Positions 39,401 through 48,828 are shown, counted from the first letter of the stretch. The stretch: 64,000 nt of DNA from Tunturibacter psychrotolerans (GCF_040359615.1 NZ_CP132942.1:2356001-2420000); one strand, 5' to 3'. The notes: a model not told the origin generated them from the letters alone. Translations and numbers: made by a program.

Positions 39401-39850
39401 AACATTGCCCGATACGTGCCCTACACGCCGGTCACGCGCTGGAAATATACGAAGTCAAGGGGACAAGTAAATGCGGGCGCTAATCGGTACTACCTAACGT
39501 CAAGGCTGCCGGTCGGCCAAAAAATCGTAGATCCGAAGCTGGGTGGCTACTCAAATTGGACCTTTCCAACATACGCGCCGGAACGGAACTCATTCGTTGG
39601 ACCTGGGGCGTGGAACCTCGACTTGGCTCTGAGCAAAACGTTCTATATCCGGAAAGAGGCCAACATTGAGCTGCGAGCGGAGGGTTTCGATCTACTGAAC
39701 CATCACAACCTGTATGTCCAGCAAGCGTTGGCGAACGCAGCGAACTACTTTCCTTCTAATCCGGAGATTCTGGCTTCGAAGGGTGGGGTAAACGGCGCGA
39801 CGAGCGAAGAACGGCGATTCGGACAGTTGGCCGTAAAGATCAACTTCTAA
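36464..39850 (+). CDS. Oar-like TonB-dependent outer-membrane receptor with carboxypeptidase-regulatory-like domain
   Basis: About 1,128 residues. The GTG at 36464 (GGGGGT upstream) begins a signal peptide (IKRLFLLVLVLTVTAGPALS); an upstream TTG at 36431 is less likely. Residues ~15-110 are a CarboxypepD_reg-like beta-sandwich (AGVLSGVVTDATGAAVVGAT). A plug domain follows (YSINGQRSSGTEILLDGIEN), then a large beta-barrel ending in EERRFGQLAVKINF with the terminal aromatic. Such receptors are abundant in Acidobacteriota and are thought to import large carbohydrates or act in surface functions. It lies between P460 and an OprB-like porin. The ligand is unknown. Confidence 0.88.
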   Translation: MIKRLFLLVLVLTVTAGPALSQVDAGVLSGVVTDATGAAVVGATVTAVNAGTNAAHTVKTAANGTYQLGNLSAAVYKVSVTAAGFEALKAAVEVTVGGHAPLDVKLSAAGVIQTVEVESLGGSQVNTDSPEISEIISPQQVGELPSLTRNVYDFVAISGNISNGDAAQGHAQNSASLGVGYSINGQRSSGTEILLDGIENTELFDDVVGLPVPIDSIAEVRVTTSNFGPQYGRASGGVVNVVTASGTNQIHGTLTEFNRLAAYTANSVTGALSGQPKGGYTRNQFGFFVSGPVVKDKLFFATGTEWLRVRSSANIQAYILTPQVQSYLAPTVQSFLTQYGQTFNFARTLTNAQAGTASDPSNPNPSPLFSGVPATTPVLGLVNYTVPQDAGGGVPVNSYNFTLRGDYHYSDKTSIFGRYIGYNLSEPLGAIAYTPYSNYDIGTTQKDYSALAGVTHSFSTSLVTNARVAFSRISLNNDSTPIAVTTPNLFLGANANIGGVAIALPGTGFPLPYGGPQNVIQWNLDVNWSKKAHSFQFGSQVLYIQENRTFGAYAQATEQLAGSVTGDTTGYPGLFSGILGTFSTAINPEGAYPGQAITTPATQPNFARSDRFHDWAVYGQDDWRATSKLTVNYGVRYEYFGVQHNNRQNLDSNFYWGSGISLPQQVRTGAVYTAPQSPIHELWKPSYGAVSPRVGFAYDISGKGTTSVRGGYGISYERNFGNVTFNVIQNPPNYGVIVENKVQVTTTNLGDLGSSIGPVILPSTSLRNVSQDIRTSQTQFWSLAVEQQVARNTVIALEYVGARGTHLYDIKNINGLGSGNYLLGDPDPGANYAGLTRLNATYSDINNRGSGGDSYYEATNLRFKTADLHRMGLGLTANYTWGHQIDDLSSTLSETNANGAGYNLGYTNPFDPGYDRGTGDLDVRQRLVIAPIYQTPWFSGAHGVKGQALGGWQVTGIYTVRTGTSFTYYDSTNNDGTFFNIARYVPYTPVTRWKYTKSRGQVNAGANRYYLTSRLPVGQKIVDPKLGGYSNWTFPTYAPERNSFVGPGAWNLDLALSKTFYIRKEANIELRAEGFDLLNHHNLYVQQALANAANYFPSNPEILASKGGVNGATSEERRFGQLAVKINF

Positions 39851-39883
39851 GCTTGCCTTGGTTGCCCCGCGAAATGGTAGCGT

Positions 39884-39903
39884 GCGGCAAACCGCTTTGC
39901 CGC
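39884..39903 (+). terminator. hairpin after the TonB receptor gene
   Basis: GCGGCAAA and TTTGCCGC form an 8-bp stem with a 4-base loop (CCGC), 33 bp after the receptor stop codon. The following sequence (TATTCATCC) has only a poor T-tract, so it is at best a weak intrinsic terminator or an mRNA-end stabilising hairpin. Confidence 0.4.
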
Positions 39904-40021
39904 TATTCATCCACAGTAAGAGCCGTGTGCGCAGCGCACGCGTCCAGACCATGCACCTCAAACAGTGGAAGCGCCGGCAGATGTTGGCGCGGGTTTAAGT
40001 AGCAATTTTGTGGGGCAAGCC

Positions 40022-40039
40022 ACTGCACTTTTCTACAGG
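40022..40039. promoter_or_regulatory. lux-box-like palindrome upstream of the OprB-like porin
   Basis: ACTGCACTTTTCTACAGG contains CTG-N10-CAG. It is 206 bp upstream of the porin start codon and 170 bp after the TonB receptor stop. Confidence 0.55.
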
Positions 40040-40244
40040 CGTGATTTCGCTCCCCTTTGCAACACTATTCGAGCACGGCAGCGACCCTCTTCTAGGCCAT
40101 TGAAGAGCCGATGAATCGTTGACATTTTCATGTCGGTCCACTGGTCTTCGCATGAGGCCGCTGAATTAACTCACTCTCGATTGCTGACACCTCGTTGAGA
40201 CAATCTCTTGAGGCAACCATGAGCAAGGCTTCATAAGGAGTTGT

Positions 40245-41561
40245 GTGAAGATCTCCAAGTACCTAGGAAGGTGGATTCTGGTTGCCCTGGTGGGATCACC
40301 TGTTACCCTTGCGGCTCAGAGCACAGCATCGAGTGGGATTACTGGGGACAGTACACGGACGAGCCAGATGGACCCGCATGCAATGCCGCCTGTTTTCAAG
40401 ATATCACCGGGGGTGATGCAGGAACTGGATACAGTGGAGACAGCTCTCGCAATGGTCCCAGCAGATCCACTTTTGAAGGGTGATCCCTTCGGATTCATCA
40501 CTCGACCGAGCGACAAGGGAGTGAGTTGGTTGGAAGAGAACTCACGATTGCGGCTGGGTGCCACATACACCGTCATCAATCAATATGCGACGGAGACCCC
40601 TCCTGATGTGCGGCACGATCAGGTGAGTGGACGGCTCGATTTCAACGGAAACCTGGCGGTGTACGACGGCGAGAGCACGAGCGGATCGATCGGACTCCTG
40701 GCACGTTCCGGCACGAATATCGGTATGAGTCAGCAGTTCAATTTGAGTGACGAGATGGGTTCGGGAGTCTTCTTGAATTCGCTGCAGGGCGGCGGCGAGC
40801 AGCGGCCGATCACACTCAATATCCTTTACTGGAGGCAGGATTTTCTTCATAAGCGGCTTTCGATCTACGTAGGTAAGGTTCATCCAAATCAATACATTGG
40901 CCTGAGTCTTTATAATGACGATGAGACGACGCAGTTCCTGAATGGCGTGGATAATGGCAACCTCACAGTTCCTTACGCTGGTGCGTTTGCGGGTGGTGCG
41001 GCGGTAGAGTACCAATTCACTCCGCACCTGTATCTGCACAGTGTAGCCGTGGATACAGTGGGGCAACCCCAAGATGGCATTGCGACGTTGGTAGACAAGA
41101 AATATTTCGAAGCTACCGAATTGGGTTGGTTCTCGGGTAAGCCTGGAAGTGGCTTTCAAAGCCTTCGTCTTGCATTCTGGCATGACGATACGAAGGATCT
41201 TGGGAGTGGTTTTGGAGTTGGTTTTGGCTTCGACCACGAGTACCGAAACGGCTGGGCGCCTTTTGGACGAATCGGCTTCGCAACAGATACGGGGGGACTG
41301 ATCAAGCGGGCGGACGCGCTTGGTATCACGAACATAAGACCATTCGGCCGGCAGGGGGATATGTTTGGCGTTGCGATGAATTACACCGAGCCAAACCACT
41401 CTGGTAGACACCACGAAAGTCTTTTTGAAACTTTCTATCGACTACGACTGACCAATAGCATCGAGGTAGGGCCTGACCTTGAGGTGTCTATTCATCCGAC
41501 GTATGCGGCGAAGGCTTACACAAGCCTTTTGCCCAGCGCGAGAATGCGAATCATCTTTTAG
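40245..41561 (+). CDS. OprB-like carbohydrate-selective outer-membrane porin
   Basis: 438 residues from GTG 40245 (AAGGAGTTGT upstream). A signal peptide (WILVALVGSPVTLAAQ) is followed by a barrel with the OprB-type pattern: WLEENSRLRLGATYTVINQY at the start, QDFLHKRLSIYVGKVHPNQY mid-way, and a C-terminal strand SLLPSARMRIIF ending in Phe. OprB porins let sugars cross the outer membrane by diffusion. Its position beside a TonB receptor and an exported GH13 enzyme suggests sugar uptake after extracellular or periplasmic glucan hydrolysis (inference). It is convergent with the GH13 gene, 15 bp apart. Confidence 0.8.
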   Translation: MKISKYLGRWILVALVGSPVTLAAQSTASSGITGDSTRTSQMDPHAMPPVFKISPGVMQELDTVETALAMVPADPLLKGDPFGFITRPSDKGVSWLEENSRLRLGATYTVINQYATETPPDVRHDQVSGRLDFNGNLAVYDGESTSGSIGLLARSGTNIGMSQQFNLSDEMGSGVFLNSLQGGGEQRPITLNILYWRQDFLHKRLSIYVGKVHPNQYIGLSLYNDDETTQFLNGVDNGNLTVPYAGAFAGGAAVEYQFTPHLYLHSVAVDTVGQPQDGIATLVDKKYFEATELGWFSGKPGSGFQSLRLAFWHDDTKDLGSGFGVGFGFDHEYRNGWAPFGRIGFATDTGGLIKRADALGITNIRPFGRQGDMFGVAMNYTEPNHSGRHHESLFETFYRLRLTNSIEVGPDLEVSIHPTYAAKAYTSLLPSARMRIIF

Positions 41562-41576
41562 CTCCTCTTCATGTTG

Positions 41577-43349
41577 CTAAGCGAACATTGTTGCTTGCCA
41601 CGGCAGAAGGTGGAGCGTGCCTGTCGGGGCGAGCTCTGCCCCTGTCACATTCGAAATGAGTCTATGCTTCACAACGATATGCAATGGCAGCTTTAAGTCT
41701 ATGGCGTCGTCTGAGAAGTTCAACGCGACAACGATCTGACCGGTGTCGTCGGAGCGTACGTACGCGTAAATATTGGGCTGCGGCCCGGATATATCCCGGT
41801 AGGCGCCGAAGATAAGCACCCTCTTTGATCTTCGAATCCGGATCAACTGCTGGTAGTAGGCCAACACCGAATCTTTATCGTCGCTTTCAGCATGCACATT
41901 GACCCTGAGGTAGTTGGGATTCAGCACGATCCACGGCTTTTTAGCTTGCGTGAAACCGGCATTGTGAGTCGTGTCCCATTGCATCGGAGTGCGGCTGTTG
42001 TCGCGGCTCGTTAGCGCATTGTTCGAGAGATACTCAGACGCTGGGACCTTGCCGCTTTCAACCAAATCCTTCCACAGATTGTGGACGCCAATATCGTTAA
42101 ACTACGAGATATCAGTGAACGGGAAGTTGCTCATGCCTATCTCGTCGCCTTGGTAGACGAGGGGCGTGCCTCGCAGTGTGAGGAGCATCGTGGCAAGGAG
42201 CTTTGCAGACCGAACTTGAAACTCAGGACGGTTGGAACCGAACCGCGACACCGCACGCGAAAAGTCATGGTCCCCGAGGAAGACGACTGGCCATACGTGC
42301 AGGTCATCTTGAAACTGGTTTTCCAAATTGAAGGCTTTCAGCTTCCCCAGACTCCACGGCACCTTGCGCCACCCCTCGGCGATGTCGAGAAGCTGGAAGT
42401 CGAATCGGAATGCTGAGCTCAATTCTTTGTCGCGGTCGTCCGTTGCTCTCACAATCCGTTCTCGCGTCATGCCCCAACCCTCGCCGACGAAGTAGAGGTC
42501 CGGGAAGTCGCTAGTAGAGGCGCGTATCTCCTTCAGGTACTGATCGAGACGCGGGCCGGAAGTGCGAAGAGTGTTGCCGTCTTCCTCCAGTTCGGCCGGT
42601 GTCATATCACGAAAGGGCAGTGGCTTGGAGATTTCGCCGACGCAATCGAAACGGAATCCGCTGACACCTTTAGCCGCCCAGAAGTTCAAGACAGCATAGA
42701 GCTCCTTGCGAACCCTTGGATTCTCCCAGTTGAGATCGGGCTGCTTGACTGCGTAGTGATGAAGATAATACTGACCGGTCGCTCGATCGAACTCCCACCC
42801 GGATCCACCGAAGAAAGACGGCCAGTTGTTCGGTGGTCCCCCATTAACCGGATCCCTCCAAAAATAGAAGTCCCGATAAGGATTGTCTCGCGAAGACCGG
42901 CTCTGCTTGAACCAATCGTGCTCGTCACTCGAATGATTGAAGACCATGTCGAGGATCACTCGGATATTGTGTTTCTTGGCTTTAGCCATGAAGTGCTCAA
43001 AGTCGTCCATGGTGCCAAAGTCGGGGTGGATGCGTCGGTAGTCGCGGACATCATAGCCGTTATCCGCATTCGGCGAATCGAAGCAGGCTGTGACCCAAAC
43101 GGCGTCAATGCCCAGATCCTGCAAATAGCCCAGCCGTGAGGTGATTCCCGGGAAATCGCCGAGGCCATCTCCATTCGAATCCTGAAAGGAGCGTGGATAA
43201 ATCTGATAGAGAACGGCAGCCTTCCACCATGTCTCGCCTGCGTCATTCGGCGTGGGGATAAGGCCCGCAGCTGCATTTGCGCCTTGAGGCATCAATGCGA
43301 AGCCCGCTGAAGCGCCGAGATATTTGGAGAAGGTACGGCGGTCTATCAA
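41577..43349 (-). pseudogene. Tat-exported GH13 alpha-glucosidase interrupted by an in-frame TAG codon
   Basis: 590 codons read continuously in one frame except for a single TAG at codon 416 (42102-42104), between GMSNFPFTDIS and FNDIGVHNLWKDLVESGK. The N-terminus has a Tat motif (MIDRRTFSKYLGASAGFALM). The barrel is complete in the first part: nucleophile D235 in GFRFDCV, acid/base E290 in FVGEGWG, transition-state D362 in LGDHDFSR. The stop removes the last part of the barrel and the C-terminal beta domain (TSRDNSRTPMQWDTTHNAGF and onward). Relatives are oligo-1,6-glucosidases or alpha-glucosidases. The position after TDIS is often Glu, Gln or Asp in relatives, so one substitution would restore the gene. 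No frameshift is present. Confidence 0.8.
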
Positions 43350-44053
43350 ATTTGATTTCCCTTCTGGATGGTCGGGGTGAGGGCTCTACGATCCCACAGC
43401 GTCTCGTGGCAAGTCTTCCACTCTATTCTGCTTCCAGAGAACCGATGAGGGTGTTAGACAGAATTTCTTGACTGCGATCGCGATGACACCTATGGCAAGA
43501 ACGAGCAGAAGAACTTGAGCGATCAAGAAGGCCGTTCCCTTCGTTGCAGAAGCTAGCACCACTACGGCTAAAGCACTCACCTCCTGCGCCAGCCCAGCAT
43601 TTCGACCAGACTCATGAAGGGCCCGACTCCGAACGCAAATACAAGCAAAAGACCGAAAGTGCTGCACACCGAACGCCGCGCCGTTATGATCGAGACCTTT
43701 GTCGAGTTCTTACTACGCATAACACTCTACGTTTCTGCCGATTCCGCTCAGGACATGTCGGCAATTCTGTATATGACCTCAATCAACCAAAGGGGCAGAA
43801 GAAATGCGCCAACGCGAGGCCAGGGAGATGTATCGTGGCTTTCTCATTGCGGCCACTCTATTCGCACTCCAAGGTCAAGCGAGAATTGTGAAGAAAGTTT
43901 CGGAATGTGACAACAACAACATCATCTATCGATTCGAGGAAGCCTGTGAGCTAAAGTGGGAGCCGTATCGTCCCACATCAAGCCTTAGATCGCGGGAAGA
44001 TTCTTTGTCTTTAGCGTTACCTGATGGCTTGCTTCCGCCGCTCCGACATAGCG
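43350..44053. other. 700-bp gap with no recognised gene
   Basis: Several short frames overlap here. The only one with structure is on the minus strand at 43386-43667, which encodes a hydrophobic helix (TAFLIAQVLLLVLAIGVIAI) and could be the tail of a decayed transporter. It has no good ribosome site. I see no operator-like site in front of the GH13 gene. Confidence 0.35.
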
Positions 44054-44377
44054 TCACTCCAGCACAGCACTCGTGATTATTTCGTCTTCGCTAATGATCG
44101 TCTCGCTGACGCCAACACTCGATTCCTCTCCATCGACATAGAGCATCCAGAAGCGTCCTGCCGTAGGATCATCGTCATTGCCATCAATGCTATCGATAAA
44201 GGCTCCAAAGATGGAGCGATAGACAACTCGGAAGCTAAATGATTTTTCGTACATTGCTTCGCCGATAATCATCGCTTGAAGCGCCGTAATACCTGCAAAC
44301 CACGGTATGTCGAGTAGTTGATGGGTCGGGTCCGGATCGGCCGGAGCCTTAAAGATCTTAATCGTCACTGTATTCAT
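44054..44377 (-). CDS. small DUF4430-like protein
   Basis: 107 residues from ATG 44377 with GGGAGACCT directly upstream. The C-terminal part (RFWMLYVDGEESSVGVSETI, then ISEDEIITSAVLE) has the W/F-x-x-Y-V-x-G pattern of DUF4430 (transcobalamin C-terminal-like) domains. No signal peptide is visible, so it is probably cytoplasmic, unlike most DUF4430 proteins. It is divergent from the FAD oxidoreductase gene and shares its upstream lux-box-like site 126 bp away. Function unknown; cobalamin or cobalt binding would be speculation, though a NiCoT permease is in the same island. Confidence 0.6.
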   Translation of the reverse strand: MNTVTIKIFKAPADPDPTHQLLDIPWFAGITALQAMIIGEAMYEKSFSFRVVYRSIFGAFIDSIDGNDDDPTAGRFWMLYVDGEESSVGVSETIISEDEIITSAVLE

Positions 44378-44502
44378 AGGTCTCCCATTCGTGGATGAGT
44401 TGAAACGAGGCCGCTGTCGTTCGCGGAACCAATGGAAGCGGCTGAGTTTCCCTCGCGACCGAATCGGATCGAATGATTGTCTCTCATTTTTTTCGGGTCA
44501 TA

Positions 44503-44520
44503 GCTGCAGATAACTACAGG
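44503..44520. promoter_or_regulatory. lux-box-like palindrome between the DUF4430 and FAD oxidoreductase genes
   Basis: GCTGCAGATAACTACAGG contains CTG-N10-CAG. It lies 126 bp from the DUF4430 start (minus strand) and 189 bp from the oxidoreductase start (plus strand). Confidence 0.5.
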
Positions 44521-44708
44521 CTGTCGCCTATTGAAACCCGGTTCATTGGCCAATGTCGACATGGTAGGCTGCGTGAGATTGGGATGTCGAAGCGAGCAAT
44601 AGGCTGGCTTCGACCATTCCAACTAGTGAAGATGAATCTGGTGTTTCGAGGTGCGTCTTTATCGTACCGACAATACCCGGACGTGTTTCTGGTGAGGATG
44701 AGGTTCGT

Positions 44709-46072
44709 ATGGAGCATTTATTTGACGCAGTAATCGTGGGAGCCGGCCAGGCCGCGTCGCTTGCTGGGAAGCTGACCAAGGCCGGTTGGACTGTCGCTCT
44801 GGTCGAAAAGAAGTGGCTCGGCGGAAACTGTGTCAATGTCGGTTGCACGCCTACAAAAGCCATGGTCGCTAGCGCGAAAGCAGCCTATATCGCTTCTCAC
44901 GCTGATGACTTCGGTGTACTCAGCGACGGAGGTGTTCGTTTAGACCTCAAAAAGGTCAAGGCACGAAAAGACGCGATCGTCCTCAATTTTCGAGCGAAGA
45001 ATGAAGCAGCGGTTGCGAGTATGGATGGTTGCACACTGTTTCATGGCATAGGGCGTTTTGAAGCGGTTGACCGGTTGCGAGTCGGGGACGACGTGCTTTG
45101 CTCGAGGCATTTCTTTCTAAATGTGGGAGCCCGTCCCAGAATCCCCACGATGCCCGGAACTGAGGATGTTCCATTCTTAACGAGTACGACCATTCTCGAT
45201 CTCGAGGTGCTTCCCGAACACCTCATCGTGATAGGTGGCAGTTATGTGGGCCTCGAGTTCGCGCAGATGTTCCGCCGCTTTGGATCGAAGGTAACTGTTG
45301 TTGAAAAAGGGGCAACGCTCCTGGGGCATGAAGATGCCGATGTTTGCGCAGGCATAACCGAAATCCTTCAAGCTGAAGAGATTGCTCTTCGCTTTCATGC
45401 AGAGTGCCTTGCTCTTGAGCGCGGACCATCGGGCGTCATTGTTCGTGTTGGATGTAAGCATGGCAGCCCAGAAATCCACGGATCTCATGTTCTTCTGGCT
45501 GTGGGACGCGATCCAAACACCGACGATCTCGGTTTGGAACATGCGGGACTATCCGTGAACAGCCAAGGGTTTGTCGAGGTAGATGACCAGCTTCGGACCC
45601 CGGTCGGAGGAATATGGGCTTTGGGAGATTGCAATGGCCGCGGCGGGTTTACGCATACCTCCTACAACGACGCTGATGTCGTCGCCGCAGACCTGATTGA
45701 TGGCGACTCTCGACGCGTCACAGATCGTATTCCAATTCATGCTCTCTACATCGATCCTCCGCTAGCGCAAGTGGGGATGAACGAGCGACAGGTTCGCGAA
45801 CGGGGCAGGCTCGGCAGATGTCAACCATCGGGAGGGCGATCGAGAAAGGCGAAACTCATGGTTTCATGAAAGTTCTGGTAGACGCAGAGACCCAGGAGAT
45901 TCTTGGAGGCACTATTCTGGGCGTCGGTGGCGATGAGGCGATCCATTGCATCGCGACGGCGATGTACGCACGTCAATCAGCCTCTCTACTCGCGCGTTCG
46001 GTTCACATCCATCCCACGGTGGCAGAACTGATCCCGACAGTCTTCCAGACTCTACAGCCGTTGGCTCCTTAA
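44709..46072 (+). pseudogene. MerA/dihydrolipoamide-dehydrogenase-like FAD disulfide oxidoreductase, frameshifted
   Basis: ATG 44709 (AGGATGAGG upstream) starts a class I pyridine nucleotide-disulfide oxidoreductase: FDAVIVGAGQAASLAGKLTK (FAD), GGNCVNVGCTPTKAMVA (redox-active Cys pair), LIVIGGSYVGLEFAQMFRRF (NAD(P)H) and GIWALGDCNGRGGFTHTSYN. Near 45797-45802 one base is missing, after which the dimerisation domain (GETHGFMKVLVDAETQEILG, then VHIHPTVAELIPTVFQTL) is read one frame over to 46072. The HPT-type C-terminal motif is present, but there is no N-terminal HMA domain and no C-terminal cysteine pair, so mercury reduction is not supported. Repaired length is about 454 residues. Confidence 0.75.
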
Positions 46073-46275
46073 GTCGGATTGGAGTCGGGGAGCATCTGGC
46101 TTGCAGATGATGGTAAGAATATTGTTCGGACGATTACCTCCAACTGGCACACCTTTAGACATATGGACGCGGTCACAATGATTCCAAGGCCCGAACATGA
46201 CCACTGACTTCGATTGCAGGGCAGTTCAAGCGGAGGGCCCTATATTAGGACGACTGTTTTGAAACCGCATTTCGA

Positions 46276-46293
46276 ACTGCAGTTTTCTATAGG
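46276..46293. promoter_or_regulatory. lux-box-like palindrome upstream of the TPR protein gene
   Basis: ACTGCAGTTTTCTATAGG: half-sites ACTGCA and TATAGG. It is 108 bp upstream of the TPR gene start and is the rightmost site of this type seen in the window. Confidence 0.55.
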
Positions 46294-46400
46294 CAATTCG
46301 ATCCGACTTGCTCGTAGACTGACCACACGTCGTGGCGATATGCAGAGCCTGCTTCCGCTATGCGCCGAAAATCGTCTAAAGCCCGTGAAGCGTATTCCTA

Positions 46401-48044
46401 ATGAAGTGGATGTTTCTTGAAAGACTACTAACCGTCTGGCTGGTAATCGGTGTGTGCACTGCAGCGAAGGCCCAGCATGTGATGCAGATGCCGACAGGTA
46501 CTCCAGCTAGCCCTTCAAACGATCCGCATCTAACGACTCCTATTGCAAACCTGGGCGACGGAGGTATCGACGCGGAGAGTGCACTCCCAGCTGCCCGAAT
46601 AGCGTTCGACAATGGTGTGAAGCTTGATAACTCCTTTTCGCAGGAAGAGGCGCTTCGCGCTTTCATGCTGGCCGAACATTTGGATCCGCATTGCGCTATG
46701 TGTTACTGGGGCGAAGCGTCGTCACTAGCTCCTACCATCAACTACACCGTCCCTCGACAAGCGGCCGTCCGAGCGGTGGAAGCCCTATCGCATGCTGAAT
46801 CGATCACTGATGGCCTTTCACCCAAGGCGAAAGGGATCATTGCTGGAGAACGCCAACGATACCTGCTCCGCGACGGGAATTGGGTTGTCGATGATGAAGC
46901 TGAGGCGAGGGCTACGGATGCTCTCGCGGAAAGGTTCCCAAACGATGATGCTCTTCAGGTAAGCGCCGCCAACGCTCAGATGATTGCAGCGGAGAACGGC
47001 ATGCCGGGCTCCGCCTCCGCAACGGACCCACATCTGGCGAGAGCGCAGGTGCGTCTCGAAACAGTGCTGCGTCGTAACTCTACATACACACCTGCGATCC
47101 ACCTCTACCTGCACCTGACGGAATGGCAGGGCCGTCCCGCCGCATCCCTGCCGTATGCACAACGGCTTGCCGCTCTTGCACCCAAATCGGGGCACTTGCT
47201 GCACATGGCGAGTCACATCGATTACCACACGGGCAACTATGAAGCCGCAGCGCAAGCCAACATGGCCGCAGTTGCTGCAGACATAGAGTACGTTGAAAAG
47301 ATGCAGCCTCCAGGAGGCATGAACGCCCTCCCGATGCATCAACACAATCTTCTGTTTGGACTTGTGGCGTCGCTCATTAGCGGCGACAAAGACCTGGCCC
47401 TGAAGTTTGCGAATGAAATGCAACGCTCCTCTCCACGCGAGAGCTTAGCTTTTGCTGAGTCTTATTTTGCCTTCGGTCGCTTTGCCCCTACGGCCGATGT
47501 TTTAAACCTCAAGGCACCTACGGCTTCTTTGGCAAGTGCCTTTTATCACTTCGCCCGCGGAGAAGCGCTGATCCGTGACAACGACAGCCATGGGGCGCTT
47601 CAGGAAGCTGAAATTATAGAGAACATAAAGAAAACCGGCTCGTTCGAACACACCGATCCGCAGGTCGTTTCTATGTTGACGGTTGCCCTCCACATGCTGA
47701 GCGGACGCGCTGCAATGGTCCGGAAAGATTATGCAACCGCAGTAAAGGAGTACAGCTTCGCTTCGAGCTTTGAGGCAGAGCACGACGGCTATCGTGATCC
47801 TCAGATCTGGCCATGGCCCCCGAGGCGAAGCCTGGCGGAAGCGCTTCTGCTCCAAGGAAATCCTCTCGGGGCGCGAAAAGAAATCGAAACGACGCTTCAG
47901 GCCGTTCCAGACGACCCTATCAGTGGGACCGTGCTCGGAGCTATCGAGGAAAAGATGCAGGATCACCCATCCTCGAGCATTCCCGAACACGCTGGAAAGA
48001 TTTGGCTTGGCCCAACGGATTCGTTGAAACCGGCGATGATCTGA
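46401..48044 (+). CDS. secreted TPR-repeat protein
   Basis: 547 residues with a signal peptide (LLTVWLVIGVCTAAKAQ). The body consists of helix-pair repeats of TPR type: EEALRAFMLAEHLDPHCAMC, then YWGEASSLAPTINYTV, ARAQVRLETVLRRNSTYTPA, and DYHTGNYEAAAQANMAAVAA. Several His and Cys residues lie at repeat edges (HLDPHCAMCYWGE, HLLHMASHIDYH, MHQHNLLF), a pattern seen in a family of periplasmic TPR proteins and possibly metal-related. No catalytic domain is recognised. It is preceded by a lux-box-like site and is the last gene before the decayed zone next to the integrase. Confidence 0.7.
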   Translation: MKWMFLERLLTVWLVIGVCTAAKAQHVMQMPTGTPASPSNDPHLTTPIANLGDGGIDAESALPAARIAFDNGVKLDNSFSQEEALRAFMLAEHLDPHCAMCYWGEASSLAPTINYTVPRQAAVRAVEALSHAESITDGLSPKAKGIIAGERQRYLLRDGNWVVDDEAEARATDALAERFPNDDALQVSAANAQMIAAENGMPGSASATDPHLARAQVRLETVLRRNSTYTPAIHLYLHLTEWQGRPAASLPYAQRLAALAPKSGHLLHMASHIDYHTGNYEAAAQANMAAVAADIEYVEKMQPPGGMNALPMHQHNLLFGLVASLISGDKDLALKFANEMQRSSPRESLAFAESYFAFGRFAPTADVLNLKAPTASLASAFYHFARGEALIRDNDSHGALQEAEIIENIKKTGSFEHTDPQVVSMLTVALHMLSGRAAMVRKDYATAVKEYSFASSFEAEHDGYRDPQIWPWPPRRSLAEALLLQGNPLGARKEIETTLQAVPDDPISGTVLGAIEEKMQDHPSSSIPEHAGKIWLGPTDSLKPAMI

Positions 48045-48612
48045 TCGGGTCCTTATCTTTCTCAGGGCGTGATTATGTCGTTCAAATGGCACAGGGCTTG
48101 GTCTGCAAGAACGCTCGTTCTAGCGTGCAACAGTCTGCTTCTTTGGTGAATGAATTCCGCTTCTAAACAGTTGAACGCTCCCACCAAATGCCGAAGAATA
48201 CCGGCTATACAGCGAAGTGATTGATGCCAATTGAAGACCTCAATGAGTGATAAATCGCCGAGTTACTCATCGAGAATGGCTGTCGTCTCAATGAGTGCCT
48301 TATGACTCACCTTTCTTAGATAGGGGATTCATTGAACGGGGTTATCGCCGGAAAGGCTGCTGGATGTTTGTCGTCGGCATTGCGACCTCCCTCAGCGAAA
48401 ACTTGATTCTGAGCAGCGGAGCGGATTGTGTCATTCACAGATTCCAACAGCTGAGGCGATTGCTTGGCGGCCGGGCCTCATTTGCATTCCGATCACGATG
48501 ACAACAGAGAAGCGACTGAAGTCGCTCGTGGATGGAACGAAGTCGAGTCGTCTAGGAGAATTTATCGCGAAGTACTCGTCACCGCCGGCGGTCATCTTCT
48601 CAGGATGCGATG
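48045..48612. other. 570-bp gap, probably decayed DNA
   Basis: Only short overlapping frames of about 70 codons without recognisable domains are present. I see no RNA gene or clear regulatory site. Confidence 0.35.
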
Positions 48613-48828
48613 TTATTCGCCGACCTTGAACTCGCGGATGATCTCTGGTTCTCCGACGCCCCCGCGATATGCGGAGGCCACCGAGGAGACCCTACTGCAG
48701 CAGGAATATGAGAAAGAAGTGCCGTCTGTAAACTCGAGAGAAAGTTCCTGTTCTTCATCAGAATGGCGCGTGATTTTCACGGTGGCGATGACCTTCTTCG
48801 CCAACTCGGGGATTTCGAATTCGTCCAC
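48613..48828 (-). CDS. small conserved-type hypothetical protein
   Basis: 71 residues from GTG 48828, supported by AAGGAA seven bases upstream. The sequence (VIATVKITRHSDEEQELSLE, then FTDGTSFSYSCCSRVSSVAS and YRGGVGEPEIIREF) looks like a compact beta-rich protein. The FTDGT and YRGGVG-PE motifs recall small hypothetical proteins common in Acidobacteriota islands. It is not similar to any enzyme I can name. It is convergent with the decayed region and divergent from the XRE gene. Confidence 0.5.
   Translation of the reverse strand: MDEFEIPELAKKVIATVKITRHSDEEQELSLEFTDGTSFSYSCCSRVSSVASAYRGGVGEPEIIREFKVGE

Noticed and set aside
44709..46072. Mercuric reductase (merA)
   Set aside because: The redox motif GGNCVNVGCTPTK fits the whole family, but the C-terminal cysteine pair and the N-terminal HMA domain are missing and the gene is frameshifted.
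454..46293. A true quorum-sensing system
   Set aside because: The operators look like lux boxes, but no LuxI synthase or autoinducer-binding LuxR was found; the only GerE-type HTH proteins have receiver domains.
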